Positions 53,418-62,670 of a DNA stretch of 64,000 bases are shown here, piece after piece; the stretch's first letter is position 1, and each line of letters opens with the position of its first letter. Below the pieces are notes generated by a model. That model searched no databases and was not told where the DNA came from. It saw only the letters and a list, made by a program, of their open reading frames with translations. Source of the DNA: Pseudomonadota bacterium (GTDB lineage Bacteria > Pseudomonadota > Gammaproteobacteria > Steroidobacterales > Steroidobacteraceae); contig JANXOV010000073.1 of the NCBI GenBank assembly GCA_025357635.1, forward strand, positions 1-64,000. Reading direction: 5' to 3'. The translations under genes were made by a program, and so were the position numbers.

Positions 53418-54208
53418 TACAGGTAACCCTGCACGGTGCCGCCGTCGACCTGGAGCGCTGCGCCGGTGACGTAGCTTGCGCGCGCCGAGCCGAGGAACAC
53501 GATGACATCGGCAATCTCGTTTGCATCGGCGAGCCGGCGCATCGGAATGCCCAGCGCGATGCTCTGCTCGACCGAGTGGCTGTCGGATGCCGATCGGCGC
53601 GCCCGTTCATCGACGATATCGCGGACCCGCTGCGTGCGCGTCCAGCCCGGGCAAACCGTATTCACCAGCACGTTGTCCTGCGCCACTTCATTGGACAGTG
53701 ATTTGGCCCAGCCCAACACGGCAAGGCGAATGCTGTTGGAGAGCAACAGGCCATCGATCGGCTGTTTGACCGAGTAGGAGGACACATTGACGATCCGGCC
53801 CCATCGACGCTGCCGCATGCCCGGCAATACTTCGCGGGTCAGGCGTATGGCGGACATCAATGTCAGATCCACTGCACGCTGCCAGGCCGCATCGTCCAGC
53901 GCCGCGAAATTGCCGGGCGGCGGGCCGCCGACATTGTTGACCAGCACATCGACCCCGCCCCACTGGCTTTGCACGCGCGCATACAAAGCCTGAGCGCCGT
54001 CCGGCTGCGACAAATCGGCGGCCACCGCAAGCACGCTGCCGGCGCCGCCGGGATCCAGCCGGCGCACGGCCGCCTCCAGATTCTTTTCACTGCGAGAGCA
54101 GATGGCAACGCGCGCGCCCTCCTGCACGAAGGCCTGTGCCGTCGCCAGCCCGATGCCGGCGCTCGCACCGCTGACCAGAACCACCCGATCGTTGAGTCCT
54201 AGATCCAT
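53417..54208 (-). CDS. SDR family protein with non-canonical active site
   Basis: VVLVSGASAGIGLATAQAFVQEGARVAICSRSEKN; LVNNVGG; VSSYSVKQPIDGLLLSNSIRLAVLGW instead of YxxxK. Confidence 0.9.
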   Translation of the reverse strand: MDLGLNDRVVLVSGASAGIGLATAQAFVQEGARVAICSRSEKNLEAAVRRLDPGGAGSVLAVAADLSQPDGAQALYARVQSQWGGVDVLVNNVGGPPPGNFAALDDAAWQRAVDLTLMSAIRLTREVLPGMRQRRWGRIVNVSSYSVKQPIDGLLLSNSIRLAVLGWAKSLSNEVAQDNVLVNTVCPGWTRTQRVRDIVDERARRSASDSHSVEQSIALGIPMRRLADANEIADVIVFLGSARASYVTGAALQVDGGTVQGYL

Positions 54209-54211
54209 GTT

Positions 54212-54955
54212 TCAGCCTGCCGTCAATCCAAGTCCCAGCCCGCCGTCCACATCGACGATGGCGCCGGTGGTCCACTCGGCGCAACACAGATAGCCGATCG
54301 CTTCGGCAATCTCGGTCTCGGTGCCGATGCGCCCCAGTGCGTGCATCCCCGCCATGCCTTCGAGGCGTTTGCGGGCGGTGGCGTCATCGAACAGTCCGGC
54401 GCGTTGATTGATTTCGGTGAGCACGGCGCCGGGCACCACGCAGTTCACGCGAATGCGCTGTTCTCCCAATTCGGCCGCCAGCACCCGCGTCAGCACTTCC
54501 ACGGCGCCTTTGGTCGCTGCATAGGGCGAAGCGCCCGGGTAGGCGCGCCGCGTATGCACCGAGCCGATGAAAATCACCGCGCCCTGCGTCTTGGCCAGAT
54601 GCGGCACCGCCAGACCGGTGAGCAGCATGGCCGCGATGACGTTGGAGTTGAACACTTCCATCAGCTTATCTTGCGTGAGCGTGGCGATGGGTCCGCGGTA
54701 CATGTTGCCGGCGTTGTTGACCAGCACATGCAATCCGCCGCCGTGCTCCACGGCACCGGCCAGAATCGACTGCCGGTCCGCCGCCTGCGTGATGTCACCG
54801 ACCACGACGCGGCACGCGGCGCCCAGGTCGTGGGCCACCTCGGCAAGCTTGTCGCCGCGCCGGCCGCAAATGGTCACGCGCGCGCCGCGCGCCGCAAAGT
54901 AACGCGCCGTGCCGGCGCCGATTCCCGATCCGCCACCCGTGATCAGCACCGACAT
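54212..54955 (-). CDS. SDR family oxidoreductase (paralogue of 51265..52026)
   Basis: MSVLITGGGSGIGAGTARYFAARGARVTICGRR; FIGSVHTRRAYPGASPYAATKGAVEV. Confidence 0.93.
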   Translation of the reverse strand: MSVLITGGGSGIGAGTARYFAARGARVTICGRRGDKLAEVAHDLGAACRVVVGDITQAADRQSILAGAVEHGGGLHVLVNNAGNMYRGPIATLTQDKLMEVFNSNVIAAMLLTGLAVPHLAKTQGAVIFIGSVHTRRAYPGASPYAATKGAVEVLTRVLAAELGEQRIRVNCVVPGAVLTEINQRAGLFDDATARKRLEGMAGMHALGRIGTETEIAEAIGYLCCAEWTTGAIVDVDGGLGLGLTAG

Positions 54956-54965
54956 TGCCTGGATC

Positions 54966-55682
54966 TCACGCAAGACCCACCTCCTGCCCGACCGCGTTCG
55001 GCTGCACCAGCCAGGCCACGGCCCGGTCGAGAATTTTCCGATGCGTCGGCTCGTTGATCGACTCCACCCCATGTCCCAGCGCATCGTAAACGACGCGGCC
55101 CTTGCCGAAGCGATGCGTCCACATCACCGGTTGATAGTCCCCATCCGGCACAGTGCGTGCGCGCAGGATGGGGCGTGCCTGCGCGTCAAGCCGCAGACCG
55201 TGATAGACCTCGTCGAACACCTGGAACGGCGGGACATCCTGCGTCAGCGTCCCGCGCGGCTCGATGGATTCCACCTGCACCATGCCGGTCGGCGGATGAA
55301 AGGATTGGCCCCATACCCATTGTGCACCGAGGATCGACCCCCACCCGGCCCAACTGTCAAAACAAATGCTGGCCGTGTGCAGGCCGAGCAGAGCGCCGCC
55401 GCGGCGAACGAAATCAGTCAGTGTTTCGCGTCCGGAGAGAGAGAGATTGAAGGCCCATTGGGCGCGAAATGGCGCGTATTTTTCATTCTGCGTCATGCTG
55501 AATCGAAGCGCGTTCACGGTCAGCAGCCGGCACTTGCCCGATTGCGCCAGCGCCTGCAAAGCGGTTTCAGGATCCAAGAAGACCTGCGTGCGCAGATTCA
55601 ATGCGGCGCAGCGCGCGGCCAGCAGCGCCGAAGTCTGCTCGAACTCGTGGTAGATCCCCCCGGCAATCAGCACATGATCCAT
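54966..55682 (-). CDS. ThuA-like domain protein
   Basis: VLIAGGIYHEFEQTSALLAARC...LTDFVRRGGALLGLHTASICFDSWAGWGSILGAQW...HPPTGMVQVE...PVMWTHRFGKGRVVYDALGHGVESI. Confidence 0.8.
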   Translation of the reverse strand: MDHVLIAGGIYHEFEQTSALLAARCAALNLRTQVFLDPETALQALAQSGKCRLLTVNALRFSMTQNEKYAPFRAQWAFNLSLSGRETLTDFVRRGGALLGLHTASICFDSWAGWGSILGAQWVWGQSFHPPTGMVQVESIEPRGTLTQDVPPFQVFDEVYHGLRLDAQARPILRARTVPDGDYQPVMWTHRFGKGRVVYDALGHGVESINEPTHRKILDRAVAWLVQPNAVGQEVGLA

Positions 55683-55696
55683 GGGCGTTGAGCCGG

Positions 55697-56437
55697 CTAT
55701 TCGCGCGGCAGGCCCGCCAACACGCTGTTGACGACGCCGCCATCGACAATGAGCTCATGGCCGTTGATGTAAGAGCCTTGATCCGAGGCCAGAAACAGCA
55801 CCGCGTTGGCGATGTCCTGCGCCGTTCCCAGACGCCGCTGCGGCACGGCGCCGCCGCGCAGTTCACGCACCCGCGGATTCGCATAGATTGGCGTCGACAT
55901 TCCCGCATCGATGAAGCCCGGCGCAATCGCGTTGACGCGAACGCCGCCCGGGCCCCACTCCAGCGCCATATGCTGCGTCAGCGACACGATGGCCGCCTTG
56001 GTGGCCGGATAGGCGCCCGAACCGGGCGCCGGATGCGTGGCGTTGATCGAGGACATGTTGATGATGACGCCGGAGCCGCGCTCGAGCATGCCGCGCGCAA
56101 CCGCGCGCGCCGTGACGAAGGTGCCGATGAGATTGACGTTCACCGCGGCTTTGAAGTTCTCCAGGCTGTGCTCCAGCAAAGGACCGAAGCGCACGATGCC
56201 GGCGTTGTTGACCAGCACGTCCGGCGCAGCGCCGAGTGAGCGCAGCACGGCATCCACCGCCTGTTCATCGCTCACATCCACACCAAAGGCGACGCCGTCT
56301 TTGAGACTGAGCGCCACGGCGGCGGCGCGCGCCGCGTCCACATCCAGCACCGCGACGCGATAACCGGCCGCGGCGGCCGCGCACGCAATGGCCTCACCGA
56401 TGCCTGCGCCCGCGCCGGTCACCATCATCGTCTTCAT
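55697..56437 (-). CDS. SDR family oxidoreductase
   Basis: [67 protein letters not shown]; 4-nt overlap with P450. Confidence 0.93.
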   Translation of the reverse strand: MKTMMVTGAGAGIGEAIACAAAAAGYRVAVLDVDAARAAAVALSLKDGVAFGVDVSDEQAVDAVLRSLGAAPDVLVNNAGIVRFGPLLEHSLENFKAAVNVNLIGTFVTARAVARGMLERGSGVIINMSSINATHPAPGSGAYPATKAAIVSLTQHMALEWGPGGVRVNAIAPGFIDAGMSTPIYANPRVRELRGGAVPQRRLGTAQDIANAVLFLASDQGSYINGHELIVDGGVVNSVLAGLPRE

Positions 56438-57636
56438 ATCTTGAACTCCACGGGGTATCGGCCCCAATTCTGGCGCTGCGTGTTCGGGTCCGCCACCGGT
56501 GGGTCGCGCGGATCCGGCCGCGCGCCGGCCTGCAGCAACTCGGCCACGAGCAGGGTCACGAGACCATATTGGTGAGTCGCCGGGTCGACATCCGAGCGGG
56601 CGATGATTCCGCCGTCCAGATCCCGGCCGAGGCACGCATGCACGCCGGTTCCGAACGTCAGACCGAAGGGAAACAAGCCCTGCGGCACGCGTCGGCCCGG
56701 CTTGAACTCATCCGCATCAGCGCCGAAAACGCTTTGATCCCGGTTTGCGGCCGCCAGGTCGATGACGACGCGATCCTTCGAATCCAATTGGTCACCGGAC
56801 TTCAACGTGACCGGGCAGGTGGGCCGGCGCCAGGCGACCGGACTGGCCGGGTGCAGGCGCATGCTCTCGTGCACGCAGCGCTGCACGAACAGCCGGTCGC
56901 GGCGCACCCGCGCCCAATCCTCGGGATGCTGATCGCACCAGGTGAAAATCTCGTGCATGGCATGCGCCATGGAGTTGGACGTGCTGTGCGAGCCGGCTTG
57001 CAGATAAAACGCCATCTCGCGCAGCAGCACATCGGGCGGCAGATCGATCTTGTCTTCGTTGCGAAGCAGCACCGTCAGCACATCGCGCGGCAATTCCTCC
57101 TCGTCGATTTCCCCTGCCGCCAGGCGTGCGATCAACGCCTGCCGGCGCGCCATGGAAGGGGTGAGAAATTCTTTCTGCAGTGCCGCCAGCGCGCTGCGCA
57201 CCTCCGCCTGCACACGCAGCGGATCGCGCTTGGAGTGAACCAGGGTGGCGCCTTCGCTGAACGTCTTGACCAGGCCGAACAGCGCCTCGGTTTCCCCGAC
57301 GGTTCCCGCCGGTCGGTCAATACCGGCGAAATCGGCGGTCAGATTTATGGTGACGCGGTAGCCGAATTCGATGAGACTGGCGCGGCCGGCGTCGAGGTAG
57401 GGCTGCAAAGTCGCGCGCAGCGTCGCCGGAAAAACCTCGCGCTCGTAATAGGCAAAGAAGTTCTTGCGAAAAACGCGGAACTCCAGCAGCCGCCGCACCC
57501 GATGCTCCTCGCCATGCAGCGTCAGCAGCACCTTGTCCATGACGACGGCGCCCGCCTCGTACATGGATTGCGCCAGATCGGGATTGCGCAAGGCGGCGCC
57601 CGCCGCGTCGAACCCCGTCACGAAGGATTGCTTCAC
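56434..57636 (-). CDS. Cytochrome P450
   Basis: ExxR (HESMRLHPASPV), heme loop PFGLTFGTGVHACLGRDL, I-helix FYLQAGSHSTSNSM. Confidence 0.95.
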   Translation of the reverse strand: MKQSFVTGFDAAGAALRNPDLAQSMYEAGAVVMDKVLLTLHGEEHRVRRLLEFRVFRKNFFAYYEREVFPATLRATLQPYLDAGRASLIEFGYRVTINLTADFAGIDRPAGTVGETEALFGLVKTFSEGATLVHSKRDPLRVQAEVRSALAALQKEFLTPSMARRQALIARLAAGEIDEEELPRDVLTVLLRNEDKIDLPPDVLLREMAFYLQAGSHSTSNSMAHAMHEIFTWCDQHPEDWARVRRDRLFVQRCVHESMRLHPASPVAWRRPTCPVTLKSGDQLDSKDRVVIDLAAANRDQSVFGADADEFKPGRRVPQGLFPFGLTFGTGVHACLGRDLDGGIIARSDVDPATHQYGLVTLLVAELLQAGARPDPRDPPVADPNTQRQNWGRYPVEFKI

Positions 57637-58847
57637 GGCAACGAAAACACGATCGGATACCGCAACCAGGTCTCGCGTTCGGTGCTCAGATCCTGTTGCG
57701 GTCCCTCCTGAGGATCGGGCCGCACACCATGCATCAATAGCTCACGCGCCACCAGGGTGATCGTTCCGTACTGATGCGTGTTCGAATCGGTGGTGGCCTT
57801 GGGGATGTCACCTGCCGCCAGGTTCTTGCCCAGGCAGCTGTGAACCCCGACCCCGAATGTCAGTCCGTAAGGCATGTGCGGCGGTGACTTCGCGCGCTGC
57901 GGATTGAATGCCGCGGCATCCTCTCCGAATGCGTCGACCTGGCGATTGGCCTGAAACAGACTCACCACCACGGTGTCATCGACGCCGGCCACCTCACCCT
58001 GCGCCAGCGTCACCGGGCACAGAGGGCGGCGCTTGGAAACCGGGCTGGCCGGGTGCAGCCGAAAACTCTCATGCACGCAACGCTGCAGATACAAGGGCTC
58101 AGCGAGCAGCCGCGCCCGCTGCGCCGGATCCCGAGCGCACAGCTCGAACAGCTCGTGCATGACATGCGAAATCGAATGCACCGAGGTATGGGCGCCGGCC
58201 AGAAAATAAAAGGCGGTTTCGCGCAACATCATGTCCCGCGGCAGATCCACCTGTTCTTCGTTGCGGACAAGAAGCGTCAGGATATCGCGCGGCAGGCTGT
58301 CCTCTGCGATCACGCCTTGCCGGAATTGCGCAACCAAGGCCACGCGCCGCGCCACCGACGGATTGAAATAGCGCGCTTCGAACTCCTGCATGCCCTGCGT
58401 GATCGATGCCTTGAGCGCGGCAAACTCCTCGCGCGATCCCTTGAACTGGCCGATGGTGGCGGCGTTGCCGAATACGCGCAGCAATCGCACCAGATCCGCC
58501 GTTTCGGCCTCCGTGCGCAACGGCCGGTCGATGCCCGCGAAATCGGCGGTCAATCCGACCATGCACTGATAGGCCACGTCGATGAGATCCACTCGAACCG
58601 CGGCGACGAACGGCAGCAGCGTTTCGCGAATGACTTTCGGCAGCACCTGCGTTTCGTAATAGGCGAAGAAATCCTTCTTGAAAATCTTCATTTCCAGCAG
58701 GCGCCGCCGGCGATGCTCCTCGCCGTGCAAGGTCACGAGCACCCGGTCCATCAGCGCCGCTCCTTCGTCGTACAAGGATTGCTTCAGATCCGCAATGGAC
58801 AGCGTTTGCTGCGCTTCGCGAAAGCCGGTGACGGTGATGGTTGCCAT
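57633..58847 (-). CDS. Cytochrome P450 (paralogue of 56434..57636)
   Basis: ExxR (HESFRLHPASPV), heme loop PYGLTFGVGVHSCLGKNL, I-helix FYFLAGAHTSVHSI; 4-nt overlap with next P450. Confidence 0.95.
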   Translation of the reverse strand: MATITVTGFREAQQTLSIADLKQSLYDEGAALMDRVLVTLHGEEHRRRRLLEMKIFKKDFFAYYETQVLPKVIRETLLPFVAAVRVDLIDVAYQCMVGLTADFAGIDRPLRTEAETADLVRLLRVFGNAATIGQFKGSREEFAALKASITQGMQEFEARYFNPSVARRVALVAQFRQGVIAEDSLPRDILTLLVRNEEQVDLPRDMMLRETAFYFLAGAHTSVHSISHVMHELFELCARDPAQRARLLAEPLYLQRCVHESFRLHPASPVSKRRPLCPVTLAQGEVAGVDDTVVVSLFQANRQVDAFGEDAAAFNPQRAKSPPHMPYGLTFGVGVHSCLGKNLAAGDIPKATTDSNTHQYGTITLVARELLMHGVRPDPQEGPQQDLSTERETWLRYPIVFSLP

Positions 58848-58849
58848 GA

Positions 58850-60187
58850 TCAGTGTTTCCGGCCGCGCATCGCCAGCTCGCGTGTCAGAATCTGGCTGGA
58901 ATACAGGCTGACGCGCCAGCCCGGAATCGCGCGACGCTCGCGTTCCGGCCGCTGCAGATCGACGAAATGGCCATCGGCCATGACGTATTTCATTTTCGAG
59001 CGATCACCGAGCACGGTGACGTCTTTGGACGGATCACCCTGAAGAACGATCAGGTCGGCGAGCCGGCCCGCGGCAATTTCACCCACCTGCCCTTCCATGC
59101 GCAATGCGCGCGCCGCATCGAAGGTCGCCGCACGGATGGCTTGCAGCGGCGTAAACCCCAGGTCGCGCACGAACACTTCAAGTTCGCGGTAATGCCACTC
59201 CCCCAGGGGAGTCAGCGAGAACCCGCTCTCGGTTCCGCACAACAAGGGCACTCCCGCCGCGTGCAGCCGCTGCAGCATGACGGCGCTGTCGGCAATCTCG
59301 CGGCGGAACATTTCCTGCAGCGCCGGGTCGGCGTTCACCGCATCGCCGTAGTCGGCCAGATTCGCCTGGAACGCAAACGTCGGCACCACCGGCACCTTGC
59401 GTTCGCATACGGCATCGAAGGCTTCTTCGTCCATGTGCGTTGCATGCAAAATCATGTCGAACCCGGCGCGCACGGCGTCGCGCGTACTGCCGGCGTTGCG
59501 GCAATGACCGACCACCGGGATGCCCAGCGCATGGGCCGCATCGCACACCGTACGCAATTCATCCATGGACCAGACCGTGAGCTCGCCCTGCGATCGCTGC
59601 CTCGGGATCAGGCCGGTCACATGCACCTTGATCCAGTCGACGCCGTTTTTGATCTGCCGCCTGACTTCGGCGACGATTTCGTCGCGCGAACGCACGATCA
59701 CCGCATAGCCGCGGATGCCCTCGTCCGGAAACAGCCGCCCGGCGGTGCCGCCGACCGAGGTCAGCAGCGCGTGCCCGCCCGTGGTCATGCGCGGACCTTC
59801 GACGATGCCGGCCTCGATCGCATCGCGCAGATCCGTACCGATCTCGAAAATGGAATCCGCATCGAAGAAACCGGTGACGCCGGCGCACAGCAGCTTGCGC
59901 ATGTCGGCCGCGGCGATGATGGCGGAGAGCGCGGCGCGGCGATGAAAGAACAGCTCGTCGTTGGAGCGCGGCGCATCGAAGGTGACATGGCAATGCGCGT
60001 CGATGAGGCCGGGCATGAGCGTTGCGCCGGCGATGTCGATGCGCCGAAGGTCGAGGATCAGCGCTGCGCGCTGCGCCGCTTGCGCACCGGTGGCGGTAAT
60101 CCTGTTTCCCTCCACCAGAACGTCGACGGCACGGGCGGGTGCGCCCGTGCCGTCGATGACACTACCATTCTGAAACAGAACCGCCAT
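58850..60187 (-). CDS. Imidazolonepropionase-like amidohydrolase
   Basis: LMPGLIDAHCHVTFD, DWIKVHVTG, VVGHCRN, HATHMDEEA, LLCGTESGFSLTPLGEW, AAGRLADLIVLQGDP. Confidence 0.92.
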   Translation of the reverse strand: MAVLFQNGSVIDGTGAPARAVDVLVEGNRITATGAQAAQRAALILDLRRIDIAGATLMPGLIDAHCHVTFDAPRSNDELFFHRRAALSAIIAAADMRKLLCAGVTGFFDADSIFEIGTDLRDAIEAGIVEGPRMTTGGHALLTSVGGTAGRLFPDEGIRGYAVIVRSRDEIVAEVRRQIKNGVDWIKVHVTGLIPRQRSQGELTVWSMDELRTVCDAAHALGIPVVGHCRNAGSTRDAVRAGFDMILHATHMDEEAFDAVCERKVPVVPTFAFQANLADYGDAVNADPALQEMFRREIADSAVMLQRLHAAGVPLLCGTESGFSLTPLGEWHYRELEVFVRDLGFTPLQAIRAATFDAARALRMEGQVGEIAAGRLADLIVLQGDPSKDVTVLGDRSKMKYVMADGHFVDLQRPERERRAIPGWRVSLYSSQILTRELAMRGRKH

Positions 60188-60188
60188 A

Positions 60189-62564
60189 TCAGAACTTCAG
60201 CTGTACATCCACTCCGTAAGTGCGCGGCGGGCTGAGCGTTCCGAATGTCCACAGTCCGGCCACCGGCACCGCACTGTTGCCGGGTCCCGCGTTGTAGTTG
60301 GTGCCGACGTCAAGCACGTGCAGGAAATGCCGCTCGTCCGTCAGGTTCTTGGCCCAGGCCGTGACCTTCCAGGACTTCGCATCATAGGCGAGCATCAGAT
60401 CCAGATTGCCGTAGGACTTGATGAGGCCGGGATTGCTGCTGAAAGCGCCCTGCGGGCTGACGTCATAGGGCGACAGCGTGTTCGCAACGATGTAGTAGTC
60501 GTCCTTGTAGGCATAGTTGGCGCCGTAGTCAATGCTGTGGCCGTTGGAAAGCGACTGCTCATACAGAAGGTTCACCGCGGCCGTGAACTTGGGCGCACGC
60601 CGCAGCTTGAAGCCTTTCTTGTCGACGGTACCGCCGGAGAGGCCCGGCACATTCCAGCTGTCGTACTTGGCATCGAGATAGCCCAGATTGATCCCAGCGG
60701 TGAAGCCCTGCACCGGCACCGCGGTCAGTTCCAATTCGGCGCCCTTGAGCGTGGCTGAAGCCGCGTTCTGCACCAGCGTCACCGTCACCAGATTCGGATC
60801 CGGGAACACCACGTCTTCCTGCTTGTTGGTGTACTTGGTGTGGAACACGGCGAGGTTCGCGCGCAGGCGATTGTCCATCCACTGTGTCTTGGCGCCCAAC
60901 TCGACCGACTTCACCTTCTCCGGCTCATACGGCCCGAGGGTCTTCGGATCGCTGGAACGGCCGTTGAAGCCGCCCGAGCGGAAGCCTTCCGAATAGGTGG
61001 CATACACCATCTTCGACGGATCGACGCGCCAGGACAGGTTCACGCGCGGCGTGAACTTGGACCAGGTACGCCGGCCGGTCTGCGTGATGGTATTGCCGTT
61101 CACGTCCACATACGAGGCGATGTAGTTGCCGGCATCGCAGGTGCCGAAGCTGCTCTGCACGGCGGAAAGATCGGTCGGATCGTAGTTGATGGCGCAGGCG
61201 TCTTTCTTCTCACGCGTGTAGCGGCCGCCGACACTCAGGGTGAAATTGTCGATGAACTCCCAATCCACCTGGCCAAACAGCGCCGAGGAGGTGGTGCCCT
61301 GTTTGTAGTACGGCGCACCGAACGGGCCGCCGCCAAAGAAGGTCAGCTGACGCAGGTTATAGCTGCCGTCGAAGTAGTAGGCGCCGAGCGTGGAACGCAG
61401 CTTGGAGGTCCAGTCCGACTCGAGGCGCAGCTCTTCGCTGAACTGATGGCTGCTCTGCGGCCGCACCGTATTGAAGAACGACAACTCAAATGGCGGCGTC
61501 ACTCCCGGCGGCGACAGCGTGGTCGTCTGGCCGTCGAATTCCTCGATCGCATCTTCCTTGACATCGCGGTAACCGGTGACCGAGACGATGCGCTGCGTGT
61601 CGCTGATCTGCCACTTCGCGTTCAACGTGGCGGCCTTGGTCTTGAGGAAGGCCGTCTGCTCCAGCGAGGTGTGGGTGGTGCCGTGATAGTTCTCATCGCC
61701 CGCCGGCGCGCCGCCGACAAAGGCGCCCAGTACTTCCAGCGGTCCGGTGATGGAGGTCACCGGGCGCGTCGGGGACTTGTCGTCGAAGTAATCCAGGATC
61801 AGGCCCAACTCCAGCTTGTCCGTGGCCGCGAGCGTCGTGAACAGCGAAACGCCGGTGAAGGCCGTGTCGCCCTCGCGCTTGCCGTTGCGCGTGTAAGTCA
61901 CGTTCTTCCAATACCCGCCGCCGGACTGGCGCACCACTGACAGCTTGGTCTTGAGCTTGCCGTCGAAGGCGGCGTCGAAGTTCAGCACCGCATGGCCGTC
62001 GAACTGCTGGAAGCGTCCGTAGCCCAGCTGCAGCTTGCCACCGAACTCGCCGGTGGGCGCGGCGCGGCGGATGTTGAGCAGACCGCCGATGGTGTTGCGG
62101 CCGAACAGCGTGCCCTGCGGCCCGCGCAGCACTTCGATGTCGGCCGCGTCGAACATCTGCAGCAGCGCACCGGTGGTGTTGGCGAGATAGATGCCGTCCA
62201 AATACACGGCGACCGCCGGGTCGAAGGACTTCTCCACATCGTTCAACTGCATGCCGCGGATGGAAATGGCCGCGGTGCCGTTGCCCAGGATCGGATCCAC
62301 GATGAGGTTGGGCGCAAGCTGTGCCACGCCTTGTATGTCGCGCGAATGCGAGCGCTCGATGGCCGCCGCGTCCAGCGCGGTAAGTGCGATGGGCACGCTC
62401 TGCGCGCTTTCGTCGCGCTTTTGAGCCTGCACGATGATTTCTTCAAGTCCTACGACTTCCGCCACAGGTTTGACGTCCGCCGCGGACACGGGCAGGGCGA
62501 AGGCGCTCACCGCCAGCCCGGCACACAGGGCCGACAACCACTTGTTGGATAAATATTTGTTCAC
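60189..62564 (-). CDS. TonB-dependent receptor
   Basis: Signal peptide, TonB box-like EEIIVQAQKRDESAQSVPIALTALD, plug IEVLRGPQGTLFGRNTIGGLLNI, C-terminal LSPPRTYGVDVQLKF; GTG start (MNKYLSN...) with GGGAGCGGGAA upstream. Confidence 0.95.
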   Translation of the reverse strand: MNKYLSNKWLSALCAGLAVSAFALPVSAADVKPVAEVVGLEEIIVQAQKRDESAQSVPIALTALDAAAIERSHSRDIQGVAQLAPNLIVDPILGNGTAAISIRGMQLNDVEKSFDPAVAVYLDGIYLANTTGALLQMFDAADIEVLRGPQGTLFGRNTIGGLLNIRRAAPTGEFGGKLQLGYGRFQQFDGHAVLNFDAAFDGKLKTKLSVVRQSGGGYWKNVTYTRNGKREGDTAFTGVSLFTTLAATDKLELGLILDYFDDKSPTRPVTSITGPLEVLGAFVGGAPAGDENYHGTTHTSLEQTAFLKTKAATLNAKWQISDTQRIVSVTGYRDVKEDAIEEFDGQTTTLSPPGVTPPFELSFFNTVRPQSSHQFSEELRLESDWTSKLRSTLGAYYFDGSYNLRQLTFFGGGPFGAPYYKQGTTSSALFGQVDWEFIDNFTLSVGGRYTREKKDACAINYDPTDLSAVQSSFGTCDAGNYIASYVDVNGNTITQTGRRTWSKFTPRVNLSWRVDPSKMVYATYSEGFRSGGFNGRSSDPKTLGPYEPEKVKSVELGAKTQWMDNRLRANLAVFHTKYTNKQEDVVFPDPNLVTVTLVQNAASATLKGAELELTAVPVQGFTAGINLGYLDAKYDSWNVPGLSGGTVDKKGFKLRRAPKFTAAVNLLYEQSLSNGHSIDYGANYAYKDDYYIVANTLSPYDVSPQGAFSSNPGLIKSYGNLDLMLAYDAKSWKVTAWAKNLTDERHFLHVLDVGTNYNAGPGNSAVPVAGLWTFGTLSPPRTYGVDVQLKF

Positions 62565-62670
62565 TTCCCGCTCCCCGATGTTGTGGAATGGCCGGGGTTC
62601 GACGCACCGGCTCGCGATAACCCCTGGATAATACATCGAAATCGATCTAAATGAGCAATCGCAGATTGTC

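Noticed and set aside
58853-60235. 460-aa plus-strand ORF opposite the amidohydrolase
   Set aside because: Mirror of the well-supported amidohydrolase frame.
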